A program made the position numbers and the translations under genes. A stretch of 64,000 nucleotides of DNA from Lysobacter changpingensis. GTDB taxonomy: Bacteria > Pseudomonadota > Gammaproteobacteria > Xanthomonadales > Xanthomonadaceae. The stretch covers positions 248,001-312,000 of the forward strand of contig NZ_JADWPE010000003.1 in assembly GCF_017308985.1 (NCBI RefSeq), written 5' to 3'. A model generated the notes under the pieces. It searched no databases. It was not told the DNA's origin and saw only the letters and a program-made list of their open reading frames with translations. Positions 26,266 through 35,410 of the stretch are shown in pieces; positions within the stretch are counted from its first letter, which is position 1, and every line of letters starts with the position of its first letter.

Positions 26266-26323
26266 GCTTCGCCCTTACCGTGAAGAACGTCGCTCGATCC
26301 GAACGCCCGGGAGATTCGCATCG

Positions 26324-27577
26324 CTACTCCTGCAACACGGGGCGCAGCGCCTCCGGCCGGCGCGGCTTCCGCTTCGACGGGAACCACAGCGCGATCGCCG
26401 CCGCCCCCAGCCCCACCGACATCGACCCGATGTACATCCACGTGTAGCTGCCGTAGCGATCGAACAGCCATCCGCCGAGCAGCGGCCCGAGCGCCATTCC
26501 CAACGCCGACAGCATGCCGGCCGCACCGAGAATGAGGCCTAGGATCTGCGGACTGAACGCTTCCCGCGCGAGCGAGGCGTACAGCGGCATCGTGCCGCCA
26601 TACGCCATGCCGAACACGATCGCCACCGCGTAGAAGCCGTCGAGCTGGTTCACGCCCAGGTACGAGACCGCGGCGATGGCCTGGATCAGCAGCCCCGCGA
26701 TCAGCACCGGCTTCGCGCCGAGCCGGTCGGCGAGCAGTCCGAACAGCACGCGTCCTCCCAGCCCGGCCGCGCCTTCCATGCTGTAGATCGTCACGGCCGT
26801 CGTCACCGCCAGGCCGCAGCCGACGGCGTAGCTCACGGTGTGGAAGATCGGGCCCGAATGCGCGGCGCAACAGGCGAAGAACGTCAGTGCCAGCACGATG
26901 AAGGCGCGCGAGCGCAGTGCCTGTCCCGCGTTGCCGATGGTGGGCTCGCCGGGTTCACTTGCGGATGCGTGTTCGGGACCAGGCTCCGGAATCGGCGAAG
27001 CGCGCACGAACCATACCGCCGGCAGGGTCAGCGCCCACGCGACGACGCCGACGATCAGCAAGGTCTGTCGCCAGTCGTACTGCGTCACCAGCCACGCGAC
27101 GAGCGGCGACATCGTCATCGGCGCGACGCCGACGCCGGCCGACACGAGCGACACGGCGATGTTGCGGCGCTTCTCGAACGACGAGGCCGTGGCGGCGATC
27201 ACCGGCGCGAAGAAGCTCGACACCGCCACGCCCATGAGAACGCCGTAGGTGAGCCGGAACTGCCACAGGCTCGTCGCGCGGCCGGCGAGGATGCACGACA
27301 ACCCGAGCAGCACCGCCCCGACCAGCACGACCTTGCGCGGTCCGATGCGGTCGCTGAGCGTGCCCCAGGCGAAACCGCCCACGCCCATGCTCAGGAACGC
27401 CAGCGTCATCGCGCTGGACAACGCGCCGCGCGACCAGCCGGTCGCGACGCTCATCGGCCCGAGCAGGACCGCCAGCGCGAAGATCACCCCGACGCCGACG
27501 CAACCCAGCACGGCGCCAGCGGCGACCAGCGGCCAGTTGCGGTCGGGGGGATAGGAAGCGACGTGGCTTGCGTTCAT
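26324..27577 (-). CDS. MFS transporter, OxlT/monocarboxylate-like
   Basis: A 417-residue, 12-span major facilitator. The GTLSDRIGPRKVVLVG motif between helices 2 and 3 is the MFS motif A, and LLADRLGAKPVLIAG is its counterpart in the second half. The order and the AAGVGVAP-type and SMEGAAGLGGRVLFG segments suit the oxalate:formate/monocarboxylate group. Substrate unknown. It converges on the histidine kinase gene with a 58-bp gap; the region after its start (27578-28400) is a repeat-rich spacer. Confidence 0.88.
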   Translation of the reverse strand: MNASHVASYPPDRNWPLVAAGAVLGCVGVGVIFALAVLLGPMSVATGWSRGALSSAMTLAFLSMGVGGFAWGTLSDRIGPRKVVLVGAVLLGLSCILAGRATSLWQFRLTYGVLMGVAVSSFFAPVIAATASSFEKRRNIAVSLVSAGVGVAPMTMSPLVAWLVTQYDWRQTLLIVGVVAWALTLPAVWFVRASPIPEPGPEHASASEPGEPTIGNAGQALRSRAFIVLALTFFACCAAHSGPIFHTVSYAVGCGLAVTTAVTIYSMEGAAGLGGRVLFGLLADRLGAKPVLIAGLLIQAIAAVSYLGVNQLDGFYAVAIVFGMAYGGTMPLYASLAREAFSPQILGLILGAAGMLSALGMALGPLLGGWLFDRYGSYTWMYIGSMSVGLGAAAIALWFPSKRKPRRPEALRPVLQE

Positions 27578-27656
27578 GCGGCGGTTCTCCGGGGGCTCAT
27601 CCGCTTGGACGAACCGGGAGGGAGGGATTCGACATCGGATTGTGATTCACCGTTGG

Positions 27657-27797
27657 GCTCCCTCCCCTGCTCCGCAGGGAGGGTTGGGGAGGTGAAGTGC
27701 ACGGCGCCACTTCGTCAGGCTCATCTCATCAAGTTCGGCGCGGACCGCGCCTCTAACCCCCTCCCAACCTCCCCTGCAAGCAGGGGGCGAGGAGCAA
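27657..27797. repeat. MITE-like intergenic element, copy A
   Basis: About 140 bp bounded by imperfect inverted ends: GCTCCCTCCCCTGCTCCGCA... at the left and the complement of GCTCCTCGCCCCCTGCTTGC... at the right. The centre carries CGTCAGGCTCATCTCATCAAGTTCG. A second copy lies at 27912-28050, same orientation, 255 bp on. No transposase is encoded. Confidence 0.65.
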
Positions 27798-27911
27798 CAG
27801 AGGCGCCACCGCGTCGGTGAGCCCATGGTCTTTCTGTCGCGGTCGAGCGTGGATCGACGCGCGCAGCACGCTGTCGCCCCACGCCCACGTGCCGCCTTGC
27901 ACTCGCTCTTT

Positions 27912-28050
27912 GCTCCCTCTCCTGCTCCGCAGGGGAGGGTTGGGGAGGGTGAAGTGCTCAGCGCCCTTTCGTCAGGTTCACCTCATCAAGTTCGCCGCGG
28001 ACCGTGCCTCCGCCCCCCCAACCTCCCCTTGCAAGCAGCGGGAGGAGGAA
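27912..28050. repeat. MITE-like intergenic element, copy B
   Basis: Same ends and the same central CGTCAGGTTCACCTCATCAAGTTCG motif as copy A, with several substitutions. A third, partial left end (GCTCCCTCTACTGGTCCGCA) occurs at about 28120-28140. The space between the MFS gene and the LOV kinase (27578-28421) has no other recognisable content. Confidence 0.65.
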
Positions 28051-28421
28051 TAGCGGTGCCATCACTTCCGTGAGCGCCTGGCGCTAGTGCTCTGCCCTCG
28101 CACTTTAGCTCCGCCTCTTGCTCCCTCTACTGGTCCGCAGCGGAGGGCTCGACACCGAAATCCCGCGCCCCACGTAGCCGACGGGACGATCCACATGGCT
28201 GGACCGCGGCCTTCGTGGTACGACGGCGACAGCCCGCATGATCTGCCGCGCGATTGTCCCATCGGACATCGATTCATCCGCGCCACGCCGACCCGGCAGT
28301 GCCGGTGCGTGCACGGAATCCGCACCTCGCCCTTCCCGCTATGCGGCGCGTTCACACGCGCAGCGCCATCGTGTGCGCATCCGGAAGGTTTCGGCGCGGC
28401 GCAGGCGCCGGGGAGCATCAC

Positions 28422-30050
28422 GTGGGCCAGGCAGGCGTCGATCCGGAATCGCTGCACCCTGCTCCGGCACCGGCGGCGAACGAGGGCGAATGCGTTCCGC
28501 AATTCGCGCCCGAGGTGTTCGCGAGGATCGTCGAGCAGAGCAGCGTCGGCATGGTCGTCGCGGGCATCGGCGGCGACAACCCGATCCTCTATGTCAACGA
28601 AGCGTTCCTGCGCATGACCGGCTATGCGCGCGAGGAGGTGCTCGGGCGCAATTGCCGTTTCCTCCAGGGGCCGGAGACCGATCGCGCAACGGTGGCGGAC
28701 ATCGCCGCCGCGATCGCGGAACAACGCGAGTTCGCCACGGAAATCGTGAATTACCGCAAGGACGGCAGCACGTTCTGGAACCTGCTCCACATCTCGCCGG
28801 TGCAAGAGGCGAACGGCCGCGTTGGCTGCCTGTTCGGTTACCAGCGCGACGTCACGCGGCGCAAGGAGATGGAGGATGCGCTGCAGCAATGCATGCGCCT
28901 GGAAGCGCTGGGCAAGCTGACGGGCGGCATCGCGCACGAGTTCAACAACCTGCTGCAGGTGATCGGCACCACGCTCGACATCCTGGAACAGGATGTGATG
29001 CAGTCGCCGGAGCTGCCCCACCGTACGCTGCGGCACTTCGGCCGCTGTCGCGACGCGATCGATCGGGTCGACGCCCTCACCTCGCAGTTGCAGACGTTCT
29101 CGCGCGGACGCCCCGGCAGTGCCACGGCGCTGTGCGTCAACGAACTGCTCGAGAACCTGCGCGCGGTGCTCGGCCGCGCGCTCGGCGAGCAGGTGCAGCT
29201 GACGCTGCATCCCGGCGACGGCGTGTGGGGGTGCACGCTCGATCCGGTGCTGGCCGAGACCGCGCTGCTCAACGTCGCCATCAACGCCCGCGACGCGATG
29301 CAGGGACGCGGCGATCAGAGCCTGTCCCTCAGTTCGCGCAACCACGATGTGGATGCGCACGAGGCGCGCATGCGCGACATTCCGGCGGGCCGCTACGTGG
29401 CCATCGAGATCGCGGACAACGGCTGCGGCATGTCGCGGGCGATCCTCGCGCACGTGCTGGATCCGTTCTTCAGCACGAAGGGCGAAGGCAACGGCGTGGG
29501 CCTGGGGCTGTCGATGGCGTACGGCTTCGCGCGCCAATCCGGCGGCACGTTGTTCCTGGAAAGCCAGAAGGACCTTGGAACGCGCGTGACCTTCCTGTTC
29601 CCCGCCACGGACACGATCGATGCCGCGCGCGCGGAGATGGCGGAGGCGACCGAACCGGCCGCGCCACGTGTGCTGGTCGTCGACGACCGCGAGGATCTCG
29701 CCATGCTGGTGAAGGAATCGCTGGAGATGAACGGCTACAGCGTGGCCGTCGCATACGAAGCCGAATCGGCGCTGGCCTGCCTCGAACTCGACGGCCCGTT
29801 CGACCTGGTGCTCAGCGACATCGTCATGCCCGGAACGCGCAGCGGGCTCGCGCTTGCCCGCGAGGCCGTGCGGCGGTTCCCGCGTCTGAGCGTCCTGCTG
29901 ATGACCGGCCAGGCCGGCAGCGAATCCGAAGACGGGCCGATCGAGTTCGACGTGCTCTCCAAGCCGTTTCGTCAGGTCGAACTGCTTTCGAAGGTCCGCA
30001 TCGCATTGGGGCTGGCGATGGCGTCGGGAACAGACGGCGGCCCCGCCTGA
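28422..30050 (+). CDS. LOV-domain hybrid histidine kinase with C-terminal receiver (blue-light sensor)
   Basis: A soluble protein of 542 residues from the GTG at 28422, which has GGGGAG six nt upstream; an in-frame ATG at 28341 lacks a ribosome site. Residues 35-145 form a LOV domain with the diagnostic GRNCRFLQ, whose Cys (about 78) makes the light-induced flavin adduct, plus NYRKDGSTFWNLLHISPV. The kinase core has GGIAHEFNNLLQ (His about 172), an N-box-like ALLNVAINARDAM, IADNGCGM and VGLGLSMAYG. Residues 420-535 form a receiver with VVDDREDLAML, LVLSDIVMPG and VLSKPF. This layout matches the LOV-HK-receiver proteins known from Xanthomonas. FMN binding and light response are inferred from the motif. 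It precedes a chemoreceptor gene by 174 bp. Confidence 0.93.
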   Translation: MGQAGVDPESLHPAPAPAANEGECVPQFAPEVFARIVEQSSVGMVVAGIGGDNPILYVNEAFLRMTGYAREEVLGRNCRFLQGPETDRATVADIAAAIAEQREFATEIVNYRKDGSTFWNLLHISPVQEANGRVGCLFGYQRDVTRRKEMEDALQQCMRLEALGKLTGGIAHEFNNLLQVIGTTLDILEQDVMQSPELPHRTLRHFGRCRDAIDRVDALTSQLQTFSRGRPGSATALCVNELLENLRAVLGRALGEQVQLTLHPGDGVWGCTLDPVLAETALLNVAINARDAMQGRGDQSLSLSSRNHDVDAHEARMRDIPAGRYVAIEIADNGCGMSRAILAHVLDPFFSTKGEGNGVGLGLSMAYGFARQSGGTLFLESQKDLGTRVTFLFPATDTIDAARAEMAEATEPAAPRVLVVDDREDLAMLVKESLEMNGYSVAVAYEAESALACLELDGPFDLVLSDIVMPGTRSGLALAREAVRRFPRLSVLLMTGQAGSESEDGPIEFDVLSKPFRQVELLSKVRIALGLAMASGTDGGPA

Positions 30051-30224
30051 CTGCACGGCATGCCTGCGCGGCATGCATCGCGGCGTCCTTCCTGAATGCG
30101 CGTACGCCGCTACAGCATGAACGTTGCCGTTCAGTTTCGGAGCTTCAGCCCGCGCGGCGGGTGCCGTTAACCGAACCGTAACGCTTCCGCGGACCGTCCG
30201 CCTCCTTCCTACGAGCAGTTCCCC

Positions 30225-32480
30225 ATGAGTGGATTCAAGAACCTTTCCATCGCCAGGAAACTGGCGGTGGCCTTTGCCGCCGTGATCGCCCTGGCCGCCT
30301 TGCTCGGCGGGTATTCGATCATGCAGTTGAGCGCCGGCAACGTGCAGATCACCGACATCAACCGCAACTGGGTGCCTTCGGTTCGCCATCTGCTCGGCAT
30401 GCGCGCGGAACTGGGCGAGTACCGCACCTTCGAGATCTCGCAGCTGCAGTTCCAGGGGAACGAGACGCAGCTGGCCGACTACCGCAAGCGCATGGAGGAT
30501 TCGAAGGCGAAGATCGACGCGGCCATCGAGGCCTACCAGAAGCTGATTTCCAGCGCCGAGGAACGCAAGCGTTACGACGTGGTGGCGCGGGACCTCTCGG
30601 CGTACTTCGCCGCGCACGACAAGATGATGGCCGCGGTGGCCGCGAACGACTTCGCCGAGGCCAGCCGTGTCTCCGGCGAGGAGTCGCGTCCGATCCGGCG
30701 CAGGCTTTTCGCATCCCTGGGTGACCTGACCGGCTACAACGCCAAGGGTCTCGACAACATGGTCGGCCTGGCGGAAGCGAACCATCGCAGCACCGTGCGG
30801 AACATCTGGGTCGGCATCGCGGTGCTGGTGCTGTTGGGCGCGGGGCTCGGCTTCCTGCTGGCACGCGCGATTTCCCGTCCGCTGGCACGCGCCACGAGCG
30901 TCGCCCAGGGCATCGCCGCCGGCCGCATCGACGAGCGCATCGTGGTCGACAGCCAGGACGAAGCCGGTCAGCTGCTGCGCAGCATGAGCCAGATGCAGGC
31001 GACCCTGCAGCGCTTCGCCCACGCGCAGGGCGAGATTGCCCGTCGACATGACGAAGGCGAGATCGATTTCCGCATCGACAACCGCGATCTGCCCGGCGCC
31101 TACGGTCAGATGGCGGGCGAAATCAACGCGCTGGTGGATTCGCACATCCGCCTCAATGCCCGTGCGATCGCCATCGTGGCCGCCTACGCCCGTGGCGACC
31201 TGTCGCAGGACATGGACCGCCTGCCCGGCCAGAAGGCGCGCATCACCGATGCGGTCGACTCGGTCAAGAGCGGCATGAACGCGATCAATGCCGAGATCAA
31301 GACGCTGGTCGACGCCGCGGTCGCGGGCGACTTCAGCCGTCGCGGCGACGCGTCGCGCTTCGAGTTCGTCTATCGCGACGTGGTGGACGCGCTGAACCAG
31401 CTGATGGCGACTGCCGACAACGGCCTGGACGAAGTGGGCACGCTGCTCTCCGCGGTGGCCGACGGCGACCTGAACCGCCGCGTCGAAGTGGAACTTCCGG
31501 GCCAGTTCGGCCGCCTCGCCAGCGACGCCAACCGCACCGTGGACAAGCTGTCGGAGATCGTGGGCCAGATCCGCCAGGGCTCGGATGCGATCAGCTCGGC
31601 CGCGGCGGAAATCGCCGCCGGCAACAACGACCTGTCGCAGCGCACCGAATCGCAGGCGGCCTCGCTGGAGGAAACCGCTTCGTCGATGGAGGAACTCACC
31701 TCGACCGTGCGCCAGAACGCCGACAACGCGCGACAGGCCAACCAGCTGGCGCAGAGCGCGGCGGAAGTCGCCGGCCAGGGCGGCACGGTGGTCGGCGAGG
31801 TCGTCGACACCATGAACGCCATCAACGAGTCGTCGAAGAAGATCGCCGACATCATCGGCGTGATCGACGGCATCGCGTTCCAGACCAACATCCTGGCGCT
31901 GAACGCCGCGGTGGAAGCCGCACGCGCCGGCGAACAGGGTCGCGGCTTCGCGGTCGTCGCCGCCGAAGTGCGCTCGCTGGCGCAGCGTTCGGCCAACGCC
32001 GCCAAGGAGATCAAGCAGCTGATCACCGACTCGGTGGTGAAGGTCGAGGAAGGCAGCCAGCTGGTCGACCAGGCCGGCCGCACGATGGAGGACATCGTCA
32101 GCAGCGTGCGCAAGGTGACCGACATCATCGCCGACATCTCGGCCGCATCGCAGGAACAGTCCGCCGGCATCGAGCAGATCAACCAGGCCATCACGCAGAT
32201 GGACGAAGGCACGCAGCAGAACGCGGCACTGGTGGAGGAAGCCTCCGCCGCCGCGCGCAGCCTGGAGCAGCAGTCCGAGCAGCTGGTGCAGACCGTTGCG
32301 GTGTTCCGCACCGCGCAGGGAGCGAACCTGCGCGCGCCGGTCGTCGATCTGCCGGCCGCGTCCCGCGCCGAAAAGCCCAGGGCGCCGGTGAAGGCCGCTG
32401 CCACGCGTCCGGCTCCCGCGCCGCGGAAGGTTCGTGGCGGCGCCGCCGCCGCGATGGATTCGGACTGGCAGGAATTCTGA
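30225..32480 (+). CDS. methyl-accepting chemotaxis protein with CheR-docking tail
   Basis: A 751-residue chemoreceptor. Helix 1 (about 11-32) and helix 2 (about 190-212) bracket a four-helix-bundle ligand domain of about 155 residues. A HAMP ([18 protein letters not shown]) is followed by further HAMP-like units that repeat GDF/GDL motifs ([23 protein letters not shown]) up to about residue 440. The signalling domain holds the hairpin tip [34 protein letters not shown] flexible Ala/Pro linker ends in DWQEF, matching the xWxxF pentapeptide that recruits the CheR methyltransferase. This is a full-length, Tsr/Tar-class receptor with poly-HAMP. It is flanked by a LOV kinase and a porin gene. Confidence 0.96.
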   Translation: MSGFKNLSIARKLAVAFAAVIALAALLGGYSIMQLSAGNVQITDINRNWVPSVRHLLGMRAELGEYRTFEISQLQFQGNETQLADYRKRMEDSKAKIDAAIEAYQKLISSAEERKRYDVVARDLSAYFAAHDKMMAAVAANDFAEASRVSGEESRPIRRRLFASLGDLTGYNAKGLDNMVGLAEANHRSTVRNIWVGIAVLVLLGAGLGFLLARAISRPLARATSVAQGIAAGRIDERIVVDSQDEAGQLLRSMSQMQATLQRFAHAQGEIARRHDEGEIDFRIDNRDLPGAYGQMAGEINALVDSHIRLNARAIAIVAAYARGDLSQDMDRLPGQKARITDAVDSVKSGMNAINAEIKTLVDAAVAGDFSRRGDASRFEFVYRDVVDALNQLMATADNGLDEVGTLLSAVADGDLNRRVEVELPGQFGRLASDANRTVDKLSEIVGQIRQGSDAISSAAAEIAAGNNDLSQRTESQAASLEETASSMEELTSTVRQNADNARQANQLAQSAAEVAGQGGTVVGEVVDTMNAINESSKKIADIIGVIDGIAFQTNILALNAAVEAARAGEQGRGFAVVAAEVRSLAQRSANAAKEIKQLITDSVVKVEEGSQLVDQAGRTMEDIVSSVRKVTDIIADISAASQEQSAGIEQINQAITQMDEGTQQNAALVEEASAAARSLEQQSEQLVQTVAVFRTAQGANLRAPVVDLPAASRAEKPRAPVKAAATRPAPAPRKVRGGAAAAMDSDWQEF

Positions 32481-32516
32481 TCCAGCCCGTCTCCTGATCG
32501 ACCCGTAGTCGAGTGC

Positions 32517-32537
32517 GCGCCCGCTTTCCACGGGCGC
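32517..32537 (+). terminator. hairpin after the chemoreceptor gene
   Basis: GCGCCCG and CGGGCGC form a 7-bp stem with a 7-nt loop, 36 nt after the stop codon. It may end the chemoreceptor transcript before the porin gene. Weak evidence because there is no T-run. Confidence 0.35.
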
Positions 32538-32594
32538 CGCACTCCCCTTCACTTCCGGCGCTGCGTTCGCGGCGCCGCTTCTTCCGGTTCCCCG

Positions 32595-33677
32595 ATGTCG
32601 CACTTCCCGATCCGATCGCTGGCGATCGCGCTTGCCGTCGCCGCTCTCCCCGTCTGCGCCCATGCCGGCGCCGTCTCCTTCAAGCCCACGGGCGTCATCT
32701 ACTACGACAACGTCGAAGCGCAGCCGGACGTCAAACCGTTCGAGGACGTGGACAAGGTGCGCTCGGCGCGCCTGGGCTTCGTGCTCAAGGCCGGCGAGCG
32801 CTGGCAGATCAACGTCGAGCATGAGTTCACCGACCGCTCCACGCCCGACGTCTATCTGCAGTTCACGCCCGCCAAGGGGCATGCGCTGCGCCTGGGCCAG
32901 TTCAAGCAGCCGTTCCTGATGGAGGATGCGACCAGCGCACGGCAGACGCCGATGATGGACGCCTCCCTGCTCGGCGCGTTCGCGCTCGGCCGCCGCATCG
33001 GCGTCGGCTATGGCTGGTCGGACGCGGACCATGCGGTCAACGCGGCGGTTTTCGGCAAGCGCCTGGACGGCAAGAACGAAGGCGTCGGCATGGCGGTGCG
33101 CGCCTCGCGCGCGCTGCACTTCGGCGAAGACTTGCTGCACCTGGGCGTCGGCGCGGCCGTGGATTCGCCCGACAGCGAAAGCGCCCGGTTCTCGAGCAAG
33201 CCCGAAACCGCGCTGGCAACCTCCAGCCTGGTCGATACCGGCACGATCGTGGACGTGGATCGCGTCGAGCGCGCGGGCCTGGAAGCGCTGTGGATCGGCG
33301 GCGCGTGGTCGGTGCAGGCCGAAGCCGCCGCGGTCCATGCCACGCGCGATGGCGAGGCGGATCTTCGTGGCACCGGCGGATACGCGCTCGCCAGCTGGTC
33401 GCCTTCCGGGCATCGCCGCAATTACAAGGCCGGCACGGTGTCCGCGCCGACGGTCGGCGATGGCACGGCGTGGGAACTCGTCCTGCGTTACAGCGTGCTC
33501 GATCTGGATTCGGCCGCGTCGCGCGGTGGCGTGGAATCGGACTGGAACCTCGGCGCGACCTGGTACCTCAACCGGTATGCGCGCGTGATGGCGAACTATG
33601 TGATCGCCGACAGCCGTCGCCGGGACGTGGACGACGACCCGCGCCTGCTGCTGATGCGCCTGCAGGTGCAGTTCTGA
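32595..33677 (+). CDS. OprO/OprP-type phosphate-selective porin
   Basis: A 360-residue outer-membrane protein with a signal peptide (residues 1-24, VCAHAGA). The N-terminal part (FKPTGVIYYDNV, RSARLGFVLKAGERWQINVEHEFTDRS) and the RLGQFKQPFLMEDATSARQTPMMD segment are typical of the OprO/OprP family of trimeric anion porins. It ends LLLMRLQVQF with the C-terminal Phe. Preference for phosphate or pyrophosphate is a family property and cannot be read here. It begins 115 bp after the chemoreceptor, across a hairpin. Confidence 0.88.
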   Translation: MSHFPIRSLAIALAVAALPVCAHAGAVSFKPTGVIYYDNVEAQPDVKPFEDVDKVRSARLGFVLKAGERWQINVEHEFTDRSTPDVYLQFTPAKGHALRLGQFKQPFLMEDATSARQTPMMDASLLGAFALGRRIGVGYGWSDADHAVNAAVFGKRLDGKNEGVGMAVRASRALHFGEDLLHLGVGAAVDSPDSESARFSSKPETALATSSLVDTGTIVDVDRVERAGLEALWIGGAWSVQAEAAAVHATRDGEADLRGTGGYALASWSPSGHRRNYKAGTVSAPTVGDGTAWELVLRYSVLDLDSAASRGGVESDWNLGATWYLNRYARVMANYVIADSRRRDVDDDPRLLLMRLQVQF

Positions 33678-33679
33678 CC

Positions 33680-34114
33680 TCATCGGCATGCCCTTCGCAC
33701 CTGCTCGTCCAGACGGCTGAGCAGGTCGTAGGTGCGCTTGAGACCGACGCGTTCGAGCGTGCTGTCGCGGTTCGCTTTCGCCGCTTCGCACGCGGACGGC
33801 CTGGACGCGGTGCGGATGCTGCTCGCGCTGCCGTTGCTTCGCATGCGCGTGCCGGCACGTCTGGACGCGACGCCGGGGCTGCTGCTGTCACGCTCCCGCT
33901 TCGGCGCCGCCGCATTCGACGGTTCGGCAGGCGGGTGCGGGTCGATGGGCGCTTCCCACCGGGCCGCTTCGCGCAAGGGATCCTCGCATGGCGAGTCCTG
34001 GTAAGTCGTCGCGCCTCCGGGTGCGATGCATTTGTGCACGTTCTGCGACGCTGCGGCTGTGCGCGGCAACAGCGCGCACAGCAGTACGGATAGCAGCCAC
34101 CATCGCCGATGCAT
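33680..34114 (-). CDS. DUF4124-like periplasmic protein
   Basis: A 144-residue protein with a signal peptide (residues 1-22) followed by SQNVHKCIAPGGATTYQDSPCEDP, the short Cys-containing DUF4124 motif. The rest is Ser/Arg/Pro-rich and low complexity, ending in an amphipathic helix with a Cys. Function unknown. It converges on the porin gene with a 2-bp gap. The 34115-34408 gap on its other side shows no gene. Confidence 0.65.
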   Translation of the reverse strand: MHRRWWLLSVLLCALLPRTAAASQNVHKCIAPGGATTYQDSPCEDPLREAARWEAPIDPHPPAEPSNAAAPKRERDSSSPGVASRRAGTRMRSNGSASSIRTASRPSACEAAKANRDSTLERVGLKRTYDLLSRLDEQVRRACR

Positions 34115-34408
34115 TCGCTTCCCCGCATGTTTCGGAACCGGGACAGGCTAGGAGCGAACGCAAGGATCGCGTGTACGGGAACACGCCAGCGGCGCGGGAA
34201 ACGTGCCGCGAGCTCATGTCGGAATTCGCCGCGTCGTCAGCGGGCAGGACTTCGCCCGCTTCGCAGGATTTCCGCACATGACGGTCGGGCAATTCCGCCG
34301 GGCCGAAGAGGCTCGCGACGAGCTCAGCACCTCAAGCGGTGCCGCAGCGATTCGCCGACGGACATCGTGACGCACTCTCGAACGGCAACCCAGGGGGAAC
34401 GGCGAGCC

Positions 34409-34729
34409 CTACACCGCATTCACCCGCGTCTGGCACTCCAGCACCAGCATCGCCGCGCCATTGGGGACGCACATCGACGGACTGCTGTCGAGCACGAGCG
34501 CCCGTCCGCCGGCGAACACGCGCGTGCTGCCATGCAGCCACTGGCCGCCCGTGCAGCGCAGCGCTTCGGCCGGTGCGGGCAGGTTGCAATGGGCGATCTG
34601 GTAGGGTGCGGCCACCGTCACCACGGGATGGCCCGACAGCGTGACGCGCGAGTAAGGCACGGTCGGCACCGCGGGGCCGCCGTGGGAGCAGGTCACGCTC
34701 GCGCCCAGATGGAGGATCAGGCCCGGCAC
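34409..34729 (-). CDS. PAAR-like spike-tip protein of a contractile injection system
   Basis: A 106-residue protein with a GTG start one base after the stop of the gpV-like gene. MPGLILHLGASVTCSHGG, then SGHPVVTV, AHCN, GQWLHGSTRVFAGGRALVLDSS and SMCVPNG are the beta-roll repeats and Cys positions seen in small PAAR/DUF4280-like proteins. These are encoded next to baseplate protein V in phage tails and extracellular contraction systems. It would cap the spike trimer. No sheath, tube, ATPase or baseplate wedge gene is in this window. Confidence 0.75.
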   Translation of the reverse strand: MPGLILHLGASVTCSHGGPAVPTVPYSRVTLSGHPVVTVAAPYQIAHCNLPAPAEALRCTGGQWLHGSTRVFAGGRALVLDSSPSMCVPNGAAMLVLECQTRVNAV

Positions 34730-34730
34730 G

Positions 34731-35258
34731 TCACACCACCGTCAGCGCGCCGTCGTTGATGGTGACCATCGAGCCGGCCAGCACGATGCTCGCGCCGCGT
34801 CCGTTGCTGATGGTGATGCCGGCGTCGTTCACCGCGAGCGATGCGCCGCTCTGCGAACGCAGCAGCACGCCGCCGTCGGGCCCGGGGAGATCGGACACGG
34901 TCAGCGCATTGCGTCCCGGCGTCTGCAGCACCAGCGCCGGCGCGACCGCGTGCCCGGCCTGCGCCAGCGATGGCAGTTCGGCGGCGTCGACCCAGTAACC
35001 GCCGACCCAGATCGGCAGTTCGGCGTCGCCCTGCTCGAATTCCACCCACACCGGCGCGCCCACCGGCGGCAGCAGGAACAGTCCGCTCTGGTGGCCGGCC
35101 ACCGGCACGCACGGCATCGCCCAGCGCCCGTCGCCGTCGAACACCTGCGGAACCTGCACCAGCACGCGCCCCAGTTGCAGGGGATCGATGTTGTCCATCA
35201 CCACGCCGCGGTGCTTGCCGAAATGGCGTTGCGGCGCGGGCTTGCTCGTCTGCGGCAT
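34731..35258 (-). CDS. phage baseplate assembly protein V-like (spike, gp5 OB-fold)
   Basis: A 175-residue protein. The N-terminal half is the gpV/gp5 OB-fold: KHRGVVMDNIDPLQLGRVLVQVPQVF and AGHQSGLFLLPPVGAPVWVEFEQGDAELPIWVGGYW are hallmark strings of this fold. The C-terminal half (about 115-175) is a beta-helix-like repeat (LTVSD, VLLRSQSGASLAV, GITISNGRGASIVL) that would form the trimeric needle. It is followed by the PAAR-like gene one base on. Start ATG 35258. An orphan spike pair: possibly a remnant, or a loose cargo or spike module for a system encoded elsewhere. Confidence 0.82.
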   Translation of the reverse strand: MPQTSKPAPQRHFGKHRGVVMDNIDPLQLGRVLVQVPQVFDGDGRWAMPCVPVAGHQSGLFLLPPVGAPVWVEFEQGDAELPIWVGGYWVDAAELPSLAQAGHAVAPALVLQTPGRNALTVSDLPGPDGGVLLRSQSGASLAVNDAGITISNGRGASIVLAGSMVTINDGALTVV

Positions 35259-35352
35259 CGTCGGTTCCCTGGGCCAGGCCCCTCTGGATTTCGAACGTGA
35301 ACGGCCACCGCCGCAGGCCACGATCCGGCCGGCGCGCCGCTCGTCGGAACAT

Positions 35353-35368
35353 TCAACCTGATGGTTGA
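35353..35368. promoter_or_regulatory. ArsR operator, upstream copy
   Basis: TCAACC-TGAT-GGTTGA is an inverted repeat, centred exactly 40 bp upstream of the second copy at 35391-35410. The identical half-sites and a spacing close to four helical turns suggest cooperative binding by the adjacent ArsR protein. Confidence 0.65.
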
Positions 35369-35390
35369 CAATCGGCACCGCGATGTCGAT

Positions 35391-35410
35391 ATTCAACCAC
35401 ATGGTTGAAT
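35391..35410. promoter_or_regulatory. ArsR operator covering the arsR start codon
   Basis: ATTCAACC-ACAT-GGTTGAAT is a perfect 8-bp inverted repeat. The ATG at 35401 lies in its centre, so the first residues of the regulator (MVE) are encoded by the operator. This implies repression at the start of its own gene. Confidence 0.7.

Noticed and set aside
28062-33791. A 1909-codon open frame on the minus strand opposite the LOV kinase, chemoreceptor and porin genes
   Set aside because: It is antisense to three well-supported genes. Its translation is His/Arg/Asp/Ala-rich and lacks domains; long open antisense frames are expected in DNA this GC-rich.
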